From assembly GCF_011927635.1 (NCBI RefSeq), contig NZ_JAATJB010000001.1, positions 186,001-250,000 of the forward strand: a DNA stretch of 64,000 nucleotides. Direction: 5' to 3'. The position numbers and the translations under genes are program-made. Positions within the stretch are counted from its first letter, which is position 1. Each line of letters starts with the position of its first letter. Positions 40,265-48,290 of this stretch are shown one piece after another. Source of the DNA: Sphingomonas trueperi (lineage in GTDB: Bacteria > Pseudomonadota > Alphaproteobacteria > Sphingomonadales > Sphingomonadaceae). The notes under the pieces are model-generated. The model saw only the letters and a program-made list of their open reading frames with translations, was not told the origin of the DNA and did not search any database.

Positions 40265-41701
40265 TTAGCGGCCGGCGGACTGAAGATCCGCCGGCGTGCT
40301 GCCCGACGCGAGGTAAAGCGCCACGCTGTCGGCCAGCCGCGCGCTCTTTGCCTGGACGAGCTGGACCGACGCCTGCGACGCCGCCGACGAAGCGTTGAGC
40401 AGCTGGAGCGTACCCAGCGCCCCCAGCTCCACCTGGCGCCGCGTCATCGCCAGCGTGCGGCTCGCGGCCGCATCGGCGCGCGCGGCCGCGTCCAGCGCCT
40501 CGGCATCGGTGCGCAGCCCGGCGATCGCGTCATCGACGTCGAGGAACGCCTGCAGTGCCGTCGCGCGATATTGCGCCTTGGCCTCCTCCAGCGCCGCTTC
40601 CGCCGCACGCTGCTGGTGCTTGAGCTGACCGGCATGGAAGATCGGCTGGGTGATGCCGCCAACGATCGAGAAGAACGGGTTGCCGTCCTGGAACATGTCG
40701 AGGAACTTGGTCGCCGATCCGCCGGCATTGCCGCTGAGCGTGATCGACGGCAGCCGTACCGCGATCGCCGAGCCGACATCCGCGGCGGCACCGCGCACCT
40801 GCGCCTCCGCCGCGCGCACGTCCGGACGGGCCGCGACGATGTCCGCCGGCAGCGCGACCGGCAGGCTGGCGGGCAGCTGCAGCTCGGCGAGCGTGGGCAG
40901 GTCGCCGGCAGTGCCGGGCGCCTGACCGGTCAGCGTCGCGATCAGCCCCGCCTGGTGCTGCGCCTGGCGGAGCAGCGGCGGCAGCGTCGCCTCGATCGTG
41001 GCGAGCGCGGTCTGCTGCGCGCCCACATCGGCCTCGCCGATATCGCCGAGCTTGCGGCGCTTCTCAAGCAGGTCGACCAGATCGCGATTGTCGCGGATCG
41101 CGGCTTGGGTTGCCGCGATCTGCGCCTGAAGCGCCGCATGCTGGATAACCGCCAGCACCAGATTGGCGACCGCAGTGGCCTGCGCCGCATGTAGCCGGTG
41201 CGCCGCCACATCCGCCGCCGCACGCGCCGACCGCACCTTGTTGCGGCCTGCGCCGAACAGGTCGAGCGGATAGGCGACGGTCAGTTGGGCGGTGTGCAGC
41301 GTGTAGAGATAATCGTTCTGGTCCGCGAGCGGGCCGGACAGCGCCTTGGAGATTCGCGTGCGCTGCGCCTGGTAGTTGGCATCCACCTGCGGCCCGGTAC
41401 CGCCCGACGCGGCCCTGGCCAGTTCCTGCGCCTGGCGCAGATTGGCCTCGGCGGCGGCAAGGTCGTTGTTGTGCGCCAGCGCCTGGGCGACCAGCGCATC
41501 GAGCTTGGCGCTGCCGAAGCCCTGCCACCAGTTCGGCACCACCGCCGGGCCGGCGACCAGCTGTTGCGCGGCGCCGCTCACCGGCGCGATCGTCCCCGGC
41601 ACCTGCGCCGGCGGGGTCGGCACCGGGTTGGTCAGGTCGTGCGGGCCCACCGTGCAGCCGGCGAGCAGGACGAGCGGGATGATAGAATAGCGGCGCATCA
41701 T
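40265..41701 (-). CDS. NodT-family RND outer-membrane efflux lipoprotein
   Basis: A 478-residue outer-membrane factor. The signal (MMRRYSIIPLVLLAGC) ends in a lipobox and two OEP/TolC-like repeats follow (AEANLRQAQELARAAS and AEAALEEAKAQYRATALQAFL). Trimeric TolC-like channel formation is expected from the family. It is the last gene of a tripartite operon: adaptor, pump, channel. Its start overlaps the pump's stop in ATGATG/TGA. The C-terminal part ends TPADLQSAGR. Confidence 0.93.
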   Translation of the reverse strand: MMRRYSIIPLVLLAGCTVGPHDLTNPVPTPPAQVPGTIAPVSGAAQQLVAGPAVVPNWWQGFGSAKLDALVAQALAHNNDLAAAEANLRQAQELARAASGGTGPQVDANYQAQRTRISKALSGPLADQNDYLYTLHTAQLTVAYPLDLFGAGRNKVRSARAAADVAAHRLHAAQATAVANLVLAVIQHAALQAQIAATQAAIRDNRDLVDLLEKRRKLGDIGEADVGAQQTALATIEATLPPLLRQAQHQAGLIATLTGQAPGTAGDLPTLAELQLPASLPVALPADIVAARPDVRAAEAQVRGAAADVGSAIAVRLPSITLSGNAGGSATKFLDMFQDGNPFFSIVGGITQPIFHAGQLKHQQRAAEAALEEAKAQYRATALQAFLDVDDAIAGLRTDAEALDAAARADAAASRTLAMTRRQVELGALGTLQLLNASSAASQASVQLVQAKSARLADSVALYLASGSTPADLQSAGR

Positions 41702-44700
41702 GCCTGCTCCGTCGGGGTGCCGTCGACATGGTGGCGACGAACGGTGTGGCCATGCGCGCCCTGGTGGCGCGAGAACTTCAGGATCAGCGGCGGCAGCACC
41801 AGCAGGATCAGCAGCGGCGCGAGCGTCATGCCGCCCACCACCACCAGCGCCAGCGGCTTCTGTACCTGACTGCCGATGCCGGTGGACATCGCCGCGGGCA
41901 GCAGGCCGATCGCGGCGGCGAGGCAGGTCATGATCACCGGGCGCAGCGAATGCTTCACCGTCGCCGCCATTGCGGCCGTGTGATCCATGTCCTCGTTGAC
42001 GTTCTGGTTGAACGTGCTGACGACGAGGATGCCGTCCATCACCGCGATGCCGAACAAGGCGACGAAGCCGATCGCGGCGGAGATGCTGAACGCCGTCCCC
42101 GTCAGCGCCAATGCCAGCACCCCGCCCACCATCGCCATCGGGATGACGCTGAACGCCAGCAGCGTGTCGCGGATCGAGCCGAAATTAGCGAACAGCAGCA
42201 CCAGGATCAGCACCAGGCTGATCGGCACCACCACCTCCAGCCGGTTGACGGCGTTGGTCAGATTGCCGAGCTCGCCCGCCCATTCGAGGTGATAGCCCGG
42301 CGGCAGTTGCACATGCTTGGCGATGCGCGCCTGCGCTTCCCCGATCGTGCCGCCCAGGTCGCGTCCGCGCACGCTGAACTTGATCGGGACATAGCGTTCC
42401 TGGTGCTCGCGATAGATGAACGACGCGCCCGAGGTGAGCTTGACGGTCGCCACTTCGGACAGCGGCACCTGGATGATGCCGTTGCCGGTCGGCGAGGGGG
42501 CGCCGATCTGGATCCGACGGATCGACTCGATATCGTCGCGCTGCGCGGCATCGAGCCGGACGACGATCGGGAAGTGCCGGTCGGTCGATTTCTCGTACAG
42601 GTCACCGCTCGACTGGCCGCCCACCGCAGCCGCGACGGTGGAATTGATGTCGTCGGGCGTCAGGCCGTAGCGGGCAGCAGCGGCGCGATCGACGTCGATG
42701 CGGACGGTCGGCTGGCCGAGCGAATCGGAGATGCCGAGATCGGCGACGCCCTTCACCTGCGCCATCTGCGCCTTGATCTGGTTGGCGATCGATTCGAGCG
42801 TCTCGAGGTCGCTGCCATAGATCTTGAGCGAGTTGGAGCTCTTCACCCCCGACGACGCCTCTTCGACATTGTCCTGGATGTATTGCGAGAATTCGAACTC
42901 GACGCCCGGATATTGCGCCTGCAGCCTGGCCTGTAGCTCGGCGGTTAGCTTTTCCTTGGTCACCCCGCTCGGCCAGCTGTCGAAGGGCTTGAGCGGCGTA
43001 TAGAATTCCGCGTTGAAGAAGCCGGTGGGATCGGTGCCGTCATCCGGTCGGCCGTGCGTCGAGACGACGCGGTCGACCTCGGGATAGCTGGCGATGATCT
43101 TGCGGATGCCGTTCACCGCATCCTCGCCCGCCTCGAGCGATATCGACGCCGGCAGGCTGGCGCGGATGTAGAGGTTGCCCTCTTCCAGATGCGGCAGAAA
43201 CTCGACGCCGAGCACGCGGATCGTCGCGAAGGAGCCGAGCACCAGCAGCCCCGCGAGCGCGAAGGTCAGCACGCGATTGGCAATGGCGAAGGAGATAGCG
43301 GGCTCCAGCACGCGGCGGATCTGCCGCACCACCCAGGTGTCGACCTCCTTCAGCTTGTCCGGCAGCAGCAGCGCGGAGAGCACCGGCGAGACGGTGAACG
43401 CCGCCAGCAGGCCGCCGGCGATGGCATAGGCATAGGTCTTGGCCATCGGGCCGAAGATATGGCCTTCCACCCCAGTCAGCGTGAACAGCGGTAGGAAGCT
43501 GGCGATGATGATCGCGGCTGCGAAGAAGATGCCGCGGCTGACGTCGCTGGACGCGTGCAGGATCGCCGAGAAGCGGTTGGCCGGGGTCGCATGGATCCGC
43601 CCTTCGGAGATAGCGGTCGAGCGGTCCGCCAGCCTTCGGTAGATCGCCTCGACCATGATCACCGCCGCATCGACGACGAGGCCGAAGTCGAGCGCACCGA
43701 GCGACAGCAGGTTGGCCGATTCACCCTGGATCACCAGGATAAGCACTGCGACCGACAGCGCGAACGGGATGGTGATCGCCACGATCAGCGCGCTGCGCAG
43801 ATCGCCGAGGAACAGCCACTGCAGGATGAAGATCAGCAGCACGCCTTCGAGCAGATTGTGCATCACCGTCTTGGTGGTGACGCCGATCAGGTCCGAACGA
43901 TCATAGATGCGCTCGATCTTGACCCCCGGCGGCAGCACGCCGCTGCTGTTGATCTCCTCGATCTCGGCCTTCACCCGGTTGATCGTCGGCAGCGACTGGG
44001 CGCCGCGCTGCATCAACACGATGCCCATGACGATGTCGTCGTCCTGGCCCTCGCCCGCCACGCCCAGGCGCGGCAGGTTGCCGATCTTCACCTGGCCCAC
44101 GTCGCGCAGCAGCACCGGCGTGGTGCCGGCAGTGCCGACCAGCACGTTGTTGATCGCGTCGACCGACTGGATCAGGCCCACGCCGCGGACGATCGCCGCC
44201 TGCTCGCCGAAATTGACCGTCTGGCCACCAACGTTGGAATCGCTCTTGCCGATCGCGGCCAGCACCTGCGGCACGGTGATGCCGTGCGCGGTCAGCTTGT
44301 CGCGGTCGAGTTGCACCTCATAGGAGCGCAGCTTGCCGCCCCAGCCGGTCACGTCGATCACGCCGGGAATGCGCTTGAAGCGGCGCTGGAGCACCCAGTC
44401 CTGGATGGTCTTGAGGTCCATCACCGAATAGCCGCTCGGGCCGGTGAGCCGATAGCGATAGATCTCGCCGATCGGGCTGGTCGGCGAGATCAGCGGCTGC
44501 GCGTTGTTGGGCAGGGTGCCGAGCTGCGACAGGCGGCCGAGGACCATCTGCTGCGCCTGCTCATGCGTCACGTCATAGCTGAACTGGATCTTCACGTCGG
44601 ACAGGCCGAACAGCGAGATCGAGCGTACCGCGGTCAGATGCGGGAGCCCCGCGATCGCCACTTCGATCGGCGTGGTGACGTTGCGCTCCATCTCCTCGGC

Positions 44701-44868
44701 GGAGATGCCGTCGCTCTGCGTCACCAGCTCAACCATCGGCGGCACCGGATCGGGATAGGCCTCGATGTTGAGGTTGAGGAAGCCGAGCACGCCTGCCGCG
44801 ATCATGCCGATCAGCAGGGTGAGCACCAGCATCCGCTGGCGCAGCGCCATTTCTACCAGGCGGTTCAT
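41698..44868 (-). CDS. HME-type (CusA/CzcA family) RND efflux pump
   Basis: A 1056-residue proton-driven pump with twelve predicted membrane helices. The TM4 segment LDFGLVVDAAVIMVEA carries the aspartate typical of heavy-metal RND pumps. The N-terminus (MNRLVEMALRQRMLVLTLLIG) and the periplasmic EAYPDPVPPMVELVTQSDG also match the CusA/CzcA group. Metal specificity (Cu/Ag versus Co/Zn/Cd) cannot be assigned from the sequence by eye. It overlaps the adaptor by ATGA at 44865-44868 and the channel gene by four bases, giving three coupled genes. Confidence 0.93.
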   Translation of the reverse strand: MNRLVEMALRQRMLVLTLLIGMIAAGVLGFLNLNIEAYPDPVPPMVELVTQSDGISAEEMERNVTTPIEVAIAGLPHLTAVRSISLFGLSDVKIQFSYDVTHEQAQQMVLGRLSQLGTLPNNAQPLISPTSPIGEIYRYRLTGPSGYSVMDLKTIQDWVLQRRFKRIPGVIDVTGWGGKLRSYEVQLDRDKLTAHGITVPQVLAAIGKSDSNVGGQTVNFGEQAAIVRGVGLIQSVDAINNVLVGTAGTTPVLLRDVGQVKIGNLPRLGVAGEGQDDDIVMGIVLMQRGAQSLPTINRVKAEIEEINSSGVLPPGVKIERIYDRSDLIGVTTKTVMHNLLEGVLLIFILQWLFLGDLRSALIVAITIPFALSVAVLILVIQGESANLLSLGALDFGLVVDAAVIMVEAIYRRLADRSTAISEGRIHATPANRFSAILHASSDVSRGIFFAAAIIIASFLPLFTLTGVEGHIFGPMAKTYAYAIAGGLLAAFTVSPVLSALLLPDKLKEVDTWVVRQIRRVLEPAISFAIANRVLTFALAGLLVLGSFATIRVLGVEFLPHLEEGNLYIRASLPASISLEAGEDAVNGIRKIIASYPEVDRVVSTHGRPDDGTDPTGFFNAEFYTPLKPFDSWPSGVTKEKLTAELQARLQAQYPGVEFEFSQYIQDNVEEASSGVKSSNSLKIYGSDLETLESIANQIKAQMAQVKGVADLGISDSLGQPTVRIDVDRAAAARYGLTPDDINSTVAAAVGGQSSGDLYEKSTDRHFPIVVRLDAAQRDDIESIRRIQIGAPSPTGNGIIQVPLSEVATVKLTSGASFIYREHQERYVPIKFSVRGRDLGGTIGEAQARIAKHVQLPPGYHLEWAGELGNLTNAVNRLEVVVPISLVLILVLLFANFGSIRDTLLAFSVIPMAMVGGVLALALTGTAFSISAAIGFVALFGIAVMDGILVVSTFNQNVNEDMDHTAAMAATVKHSLRPVIMTCLAAAIGLLPAAMSTGIGSQVQKPLALVVVGGMTLAPLLILLVLPPLILKFSRHQGAHGHTVRRHHVDGTPTEQA

Positions 44869-46100
44869 TCGCCGAGACCCGCCTCGTTGACGAACAGCGC
44901 GCCCTTGGCGACGATCCGGTCACCCGGATTCAGGCCGCTGAGCACACGGGTGAGTCCGCCATCGGTCTCGCCGATCTGCACCTGGCGACCATAGATCAAG
45001 CCGTCCTTGGCCTTGACCCACACGCGGGTGGTGTCGCCCTCGTGGATCACGGCAACGGCGGGGACGAGTACGCCCTTGCCGCTATCGACCGGGCGGCGGA
45101 TCGTGAAGGAGGCGAACATCTGCGGCTTCAGCTCGCCGCCCGGATTGGCGATCGTCGCGCGCACCGGCAGGCGATGCGTCGTCGGGTCGAGGCCCGCGGC
45201 GACATTGTCGACCGTCGCGGTAAACTCGCGGCCGGGCAGCGCCGGCGTGGTGACCACCACCTGATCGCCGACGCGGATGCTCGCCGCTTCGCTCTCGGCA
45301 AGCTGCGCGACCAGCCAGACGCGCGCGGGATCAGTGATCGTCATCACCGGGGTCGCATTGCCGCTGCTCAGGAACTGCCCCGGCGCGACGTTACGATCGG
45401 CGATGATGCCCGACACCGGTGCGCGGTACACGGTGTAGGCCGAGGTGCCGACGCCTTCGGTCTTGCCGAACAGCGCCAGCCGGTCCTGCGCGGCGCGCTG
45501 GGCCGATTCGGCCTGGCGGGCGGCGGACTGGGCGGCGACGAAATCGGCCTGGGCCTGGAGATAATCCTTCATCGCACCGCCGGCGGTCTCATAGATCGCC
45601 TTCTGCCGGGCGACGTTGCCCTGGGCGATGCGCAGCGCCTCGGCGGCGCTCGCCCGCTGCGCGCTGGCGCTGAGCAGGGTGTTGCGCGCATCGATCAGCT
45701 CGGGCGAGGCGATGCGGAGCAGCGGCTGGCCGCGCGTCACGCGCTGACCGGGCTCGACCAGCACTTGGAGCACCTGGCCGGAAAAGGGCAGCACGATCGG
45801 CGTGTTATGGTCGCCGTCCGCCTGGATCGAGCCGCTGGCGCGCACCAGCTCGACATTGGCGCCGCCCTGGACAGTGGCGAACTGCATCTGCGCGAGCTGC
45901 TGCTGCGTCGGGCGGAAGGCGCCCGGCGGGACCGGCGTATCCGGGACCGGTTTGGGGGTCAGCGCGGTCTTCACGACCATCGCCAGCACGAGGATCGCGA
46001 CCACCGCGACCACGATCGCCCCCACCAGCAACCCTTGCGAACGCATCGTCAGCCGGCGCGCTTCGGGCAGGGTGTTGCTTTCCAAATTATGTCCAGTCAC
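44865..46100 (-). CDS. RND efflux periplasmic adaptor (membrane fusion protein)
   Basis: A 411-residue adaptor with an N-terminal membrane anchor (GLLVGAIVVAVVAILVLAMVV), a barrel-sandwich hybrid domain (VLQVLVEPGQRVTRGQPLLR), a helical hairpin and beta-barrel and MP domains (YRAPVSGIIADRNVAPGQFL, then GREFTATVDNVAAGLDPTTH). It links the HME pump to the outer channel. The GTG at 46100 follows GAGGTGAAG and gives the best start. The first ATG (46046) lacks a ribosome binding site. No His-rich metal-binding extension is seen. It is the first gene of the operon and has a promoter candidate at 46121-46129. Confidence 0.88.
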   Translation of the reverse strand: MTGHNLESNTLPEARRLTMRSQGLLVGAIVVAVVAILVLAMVVKTALTPKPVPDTPVPPGAFRPTQQQLAQMQFATVQGGANVELVRASGSIQADGDHNTPIVLPFSGQVLQVLVEPGQRVTRGQPLLRIASPELIDARNTLLSASAQRASAAEALRIAQGNVARQKAIYETAGGAMKDYLQAQADFVAAQSAARQAESAQRAAQDRLALFGKTEGVGTSAYTVYRAPVSGIIADRNVAPGQFLSSGNATPVMTITDPARVWLVAQLAESEAASIRVGDQVVVTTPALPGREFTATVDNVAAGLDPTTHRLPVRATIANPGGELKPQMFASFTIRRPVDSGKGVLVPAVAVIHEGDTTRVWVKAKDGLIYGRQVQIGETDGGLTRVLSGLNPGDRIVAKGALFVNEAGLGE

Positions 46101-46120
46101 CAGCTTCACCTCTCGGGCGC

Positions 46121-46129
46121 AATATAGCA
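46121..46129 (-). promoter_or_regulatory. extended -10 promoter for the RND operon
   Basis: On the minus strand TGC-TATATT (46129 to 46121) forms an extended -10. No good -35 is visible. Transcription would start about 14 bases before the GTG. Opposite to it, TTGCGG (46142) -N17- CATTAT (46165) could be the rightward promoter of the response regulator; the two overlap region 46120-46210. Confidence 0.45.
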
Positions 46130-46209
46130 GACACACATCCGTTGCGGTCGATGCTGCAGCGCGCCATTATTGGACCCGACTGACAGGAAGCTTACGGGAA
46201 GATGAAATC

Positions 46210-46887
46210 GTGCGCGTGCTGATGATCGAGGACGACCAGCCGCTTGCGACTGCGTTGATGGAGGCGCTGAAGCGTCGCGGCATCCAGAGCGACGTCGCGA
46301 CCAATCTGACCGATGGCCGCCAGATGCTGGAGGCGGCACGCTATGCCGCGCTGCTGCTGGACCTGGGCCTTCCCGATGGCGACGGCCTGTGTCTCGTCCG
46401 CAGTCTGCGCGCGCAGAACGATCCGATCCCGGTGATCGCCGTCTCGGCCCGCAGCGCCCTTGATGCGCGGATCGCGGGGCTCAATGCGGGCGCCGACGAT
46501 TATGTGGTGAAGCCCTTCGACGTCGACGAACTCACCGCGCGGCTCCACGCGGTGCTGCGGCGGCAGGGCGCGTTGGCTGGCGCCGAGCTGCGCTTCGGCA
46601 ATGTCCGCTTCGACACCGTGTCGGGCGACCTGATGGTGGGCGAAGCCGCCGTCCTTCTCACCGCCCGCGAACGCCAGTTCGCCGCGCTGCTCCTCCGCCG
46701 CTTCGGCCAGGTGGTGAGCAAGCAGCTCGCGGAGGACCAGCTCTATGGCCTCACGGAGCCGGTGGGCTCGAACGCGCTGGAAGTGCAGGCCTATCGGTTG
46801 CGGCGCAAGCTCGAAGCGGCAGGCGCGACGCTGCGTATCGAGACGATCCGCGGCGTCGGCTACCTGATGCGCGACATCGCCGCCTGA
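46210..46887 (+). CDS. OmpR/PhoB-type response regulator
   Basis: A 225-residue regulator. The receiver domain has acidic pocket EDD (residues 7-9), phospho-acceptor Asp51 in LLDLGLPDGDG and the conserved Lys in VVKPFDVDEL. A winged-helix output domain occupies residues about 125-222 (ERQFAALLLRRFGQVVSKQL, then LRIETIRGVGYLM). The GTG at 46210 follows GGGAAG at eight bases. It is divergent from the RND operon and 35 bases upstream of a histidine kinase. It probably activates the efflux genes, as with CzcR/CusR. Confidence 0.92.
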   Translation: MRVLMIEDDQPLATALMEALKRRGIQSDVATNLTDGRQMLEAARYAALLLDLGLPDGDGLCLVRSLRAQNDPIPVIAVSARSALDARIAGLNAGADDYVVKPFDVDELTARLHAVLRRQGALAGAELRFGNVRFDTVSGDLMVGEAAVLLTARERQFAALLLRRFGQVVSKQLAEDQLYGLTEPVGSNALEVQAYRLRRKLEAAGATLRIETIRGVGYLMRDIAA

Positions 46888-46922
46888 TGGCGGCCGGGCG
46901 CGGCTTCCGATAGACCGGCGCG

Positions 46923-48290
46923 ATGAAGCTCTGGCCGCGCTCGCTGATCGCCCGCATCCTGCTGCTCGAACTGGGCGCGATCGCGATCGCCGCGGTGGCG
47001 CTGCCGATGCTGCTCACCTCGTTCCTCCGCACCGAGGCGCACCGCTACGAACAGCGCATCCTCGCCGAGCAGGCGCGGACGATCGCAAATGGCATCCGCG
47101 CCAGCGCAAGCGGCCCGATCGTCCGGCTCGATCCGGCGATGGTACGCCTCTACGCCTCCCCCTATGACGGGCGCGCCTTCGTCGTCACCGACAGCGGCGG
47201 CGGGACGCTCGCCGAAAGCCCCTATGCAGACCTCGTACCGTGGCGGAACGCACCGCGGGCGGGCCGACAGCTGCCGTTCCGCGCGGGCGCCTTTGTGGGC
47301 GTCAGCCAGCCGGTGCGGGTGGGCGCCGCGCGCATCTGGGTGATCGTCACCCAGGACCGCACCGGCCCCGGCGCGATCCTCGACGACGTCATCCACGGCT
47401 TCATCCGCCGCTATGATCCGGTGCTGATCTCGATCCTGCTGCTGCTGCCGCTGATCAACAGCGCGCTGATTGCCCGGCTGTTCTTCGCGGTGCGCGACGC
47501 CTCGCACCAGGCGGCGGCGATCGGCCCGCACAATCTCGACGTCCGCATCGAGGAAGCGGGGCTGCCGCTGGAGGTGGCACCGCTCGCGCACGCGACCAAC
47601 GATCTGCTGGCCCGGCTACAGGCAAGCTTCCGCAACCAGTCCGAGTTCGTCGCCAACGTCGCCCATGAACTGCGCACGCCGCTCACCGTGCACCGGGTGG
47701 AACTGGAAGGCGTGGAGGACCCTGCCCTCCGCGCCCGCCTGCGCGGCTCGGTCGATCGGCTCGGCCATGTCGTCGCGCAGTTGCAGGACCTTGCGACCCT
47801 CGAGGTGACGGCCGACGACAAGTTCGAGACGTTCGACGCGCGCGAGCTCGCGCAGGAGACGATAGGTCTGCACGCGCCGCAGATCCTGGCAGCGGGCGAC
47901 ACGATCGCGCTCGATGCCCCCCCGGGGCCGGTGTTGGTACGCGGCAATCCGGTGCTGGCGGGCCTCGCGCTCGCCAACCTGATCACCAACGCCAGCCGGC
48001 ACACGCCGCCCGGCACCCTGATCGAGGTGCGGGTCGGGCCCGACGGCGCGCTGCTGGTCCGCGACGACGGCCCCGGCATCGCCGCTTCCAACCCGCAGGA
48101 CGCCACCGAACGCTATTGGCGCGCCGACCATGAGCGCTCCGACGGCGCCGGGCTGGGCCTATCGATCGTTCGCCGCATCATGGAGGTGCATCAGGGCCGG
48201 CTGACGGTGCAGAGCCACCCGGGCGAAGGAACCTGCGTTTCCCTCCGCTTTCCCCTCGCGCCCGAGGCGGAGGTCACCAGCCCGTCGTGA
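46923..48290 (+). CDS. sensor histidine kinase
   Basis: A 455-residue membrane kinase. It has an N-terminal helix (SLIARILLLELGAIAIAAVAL), a periplasmic sensor domain of about 145 residues and a second helix near residue 175. A HAMP-like linker, the H-box with His248 in VAHELRTPL and the ATP-binding domain (NLITNASRHTP, DDGPGIA, GAGLGLSIVRRIMEVHQG) follow. Gene order with the response regulator indicates a cognate pair. The signal is probably a metal or envelope stress, given the divergent HME efflux operon. The 3' end overlaps the convergent TonB receptor by 17 bases. Confidence 0.93.
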   Translation: MKLWPRSLIARILLLELGAIAIAAVALPMLLTSFLRTEAHRYEQRILAEQARTIANGIRASASGPIVRLDPAMVRLYASPYDGRAFVVTDSGGGTLAESPYADLVPWRNAPRAGRQLPFRAGAFVGVSQPVRVGAARIWVIVTQDRTGPGAILDDVIHGFIRRYDPVLISILLLLPLINSALIARLFFAVRDASHQAAAIGPHNLDVRIEEAGLPLEVAPLAHATNDLLARLQASFRNQSEFVANVAHELRTPLTVHRVELEGVEDPALRARLRGSVDRLGHVVAQLQDLATLEVTADDKFETFDARELAQETIGLHAPQILAAGDTIALDAPPGPVLVRGNPVLAGLALANLITNASRHTPPGTLIEVRVGPDGALLVRDDGPGIAASNPQDATERYWRADHERSDGAGLGLSIVRRIMEVHQGRLTVQSHPGEGTCVSLRFPLAPEAEVTSPS

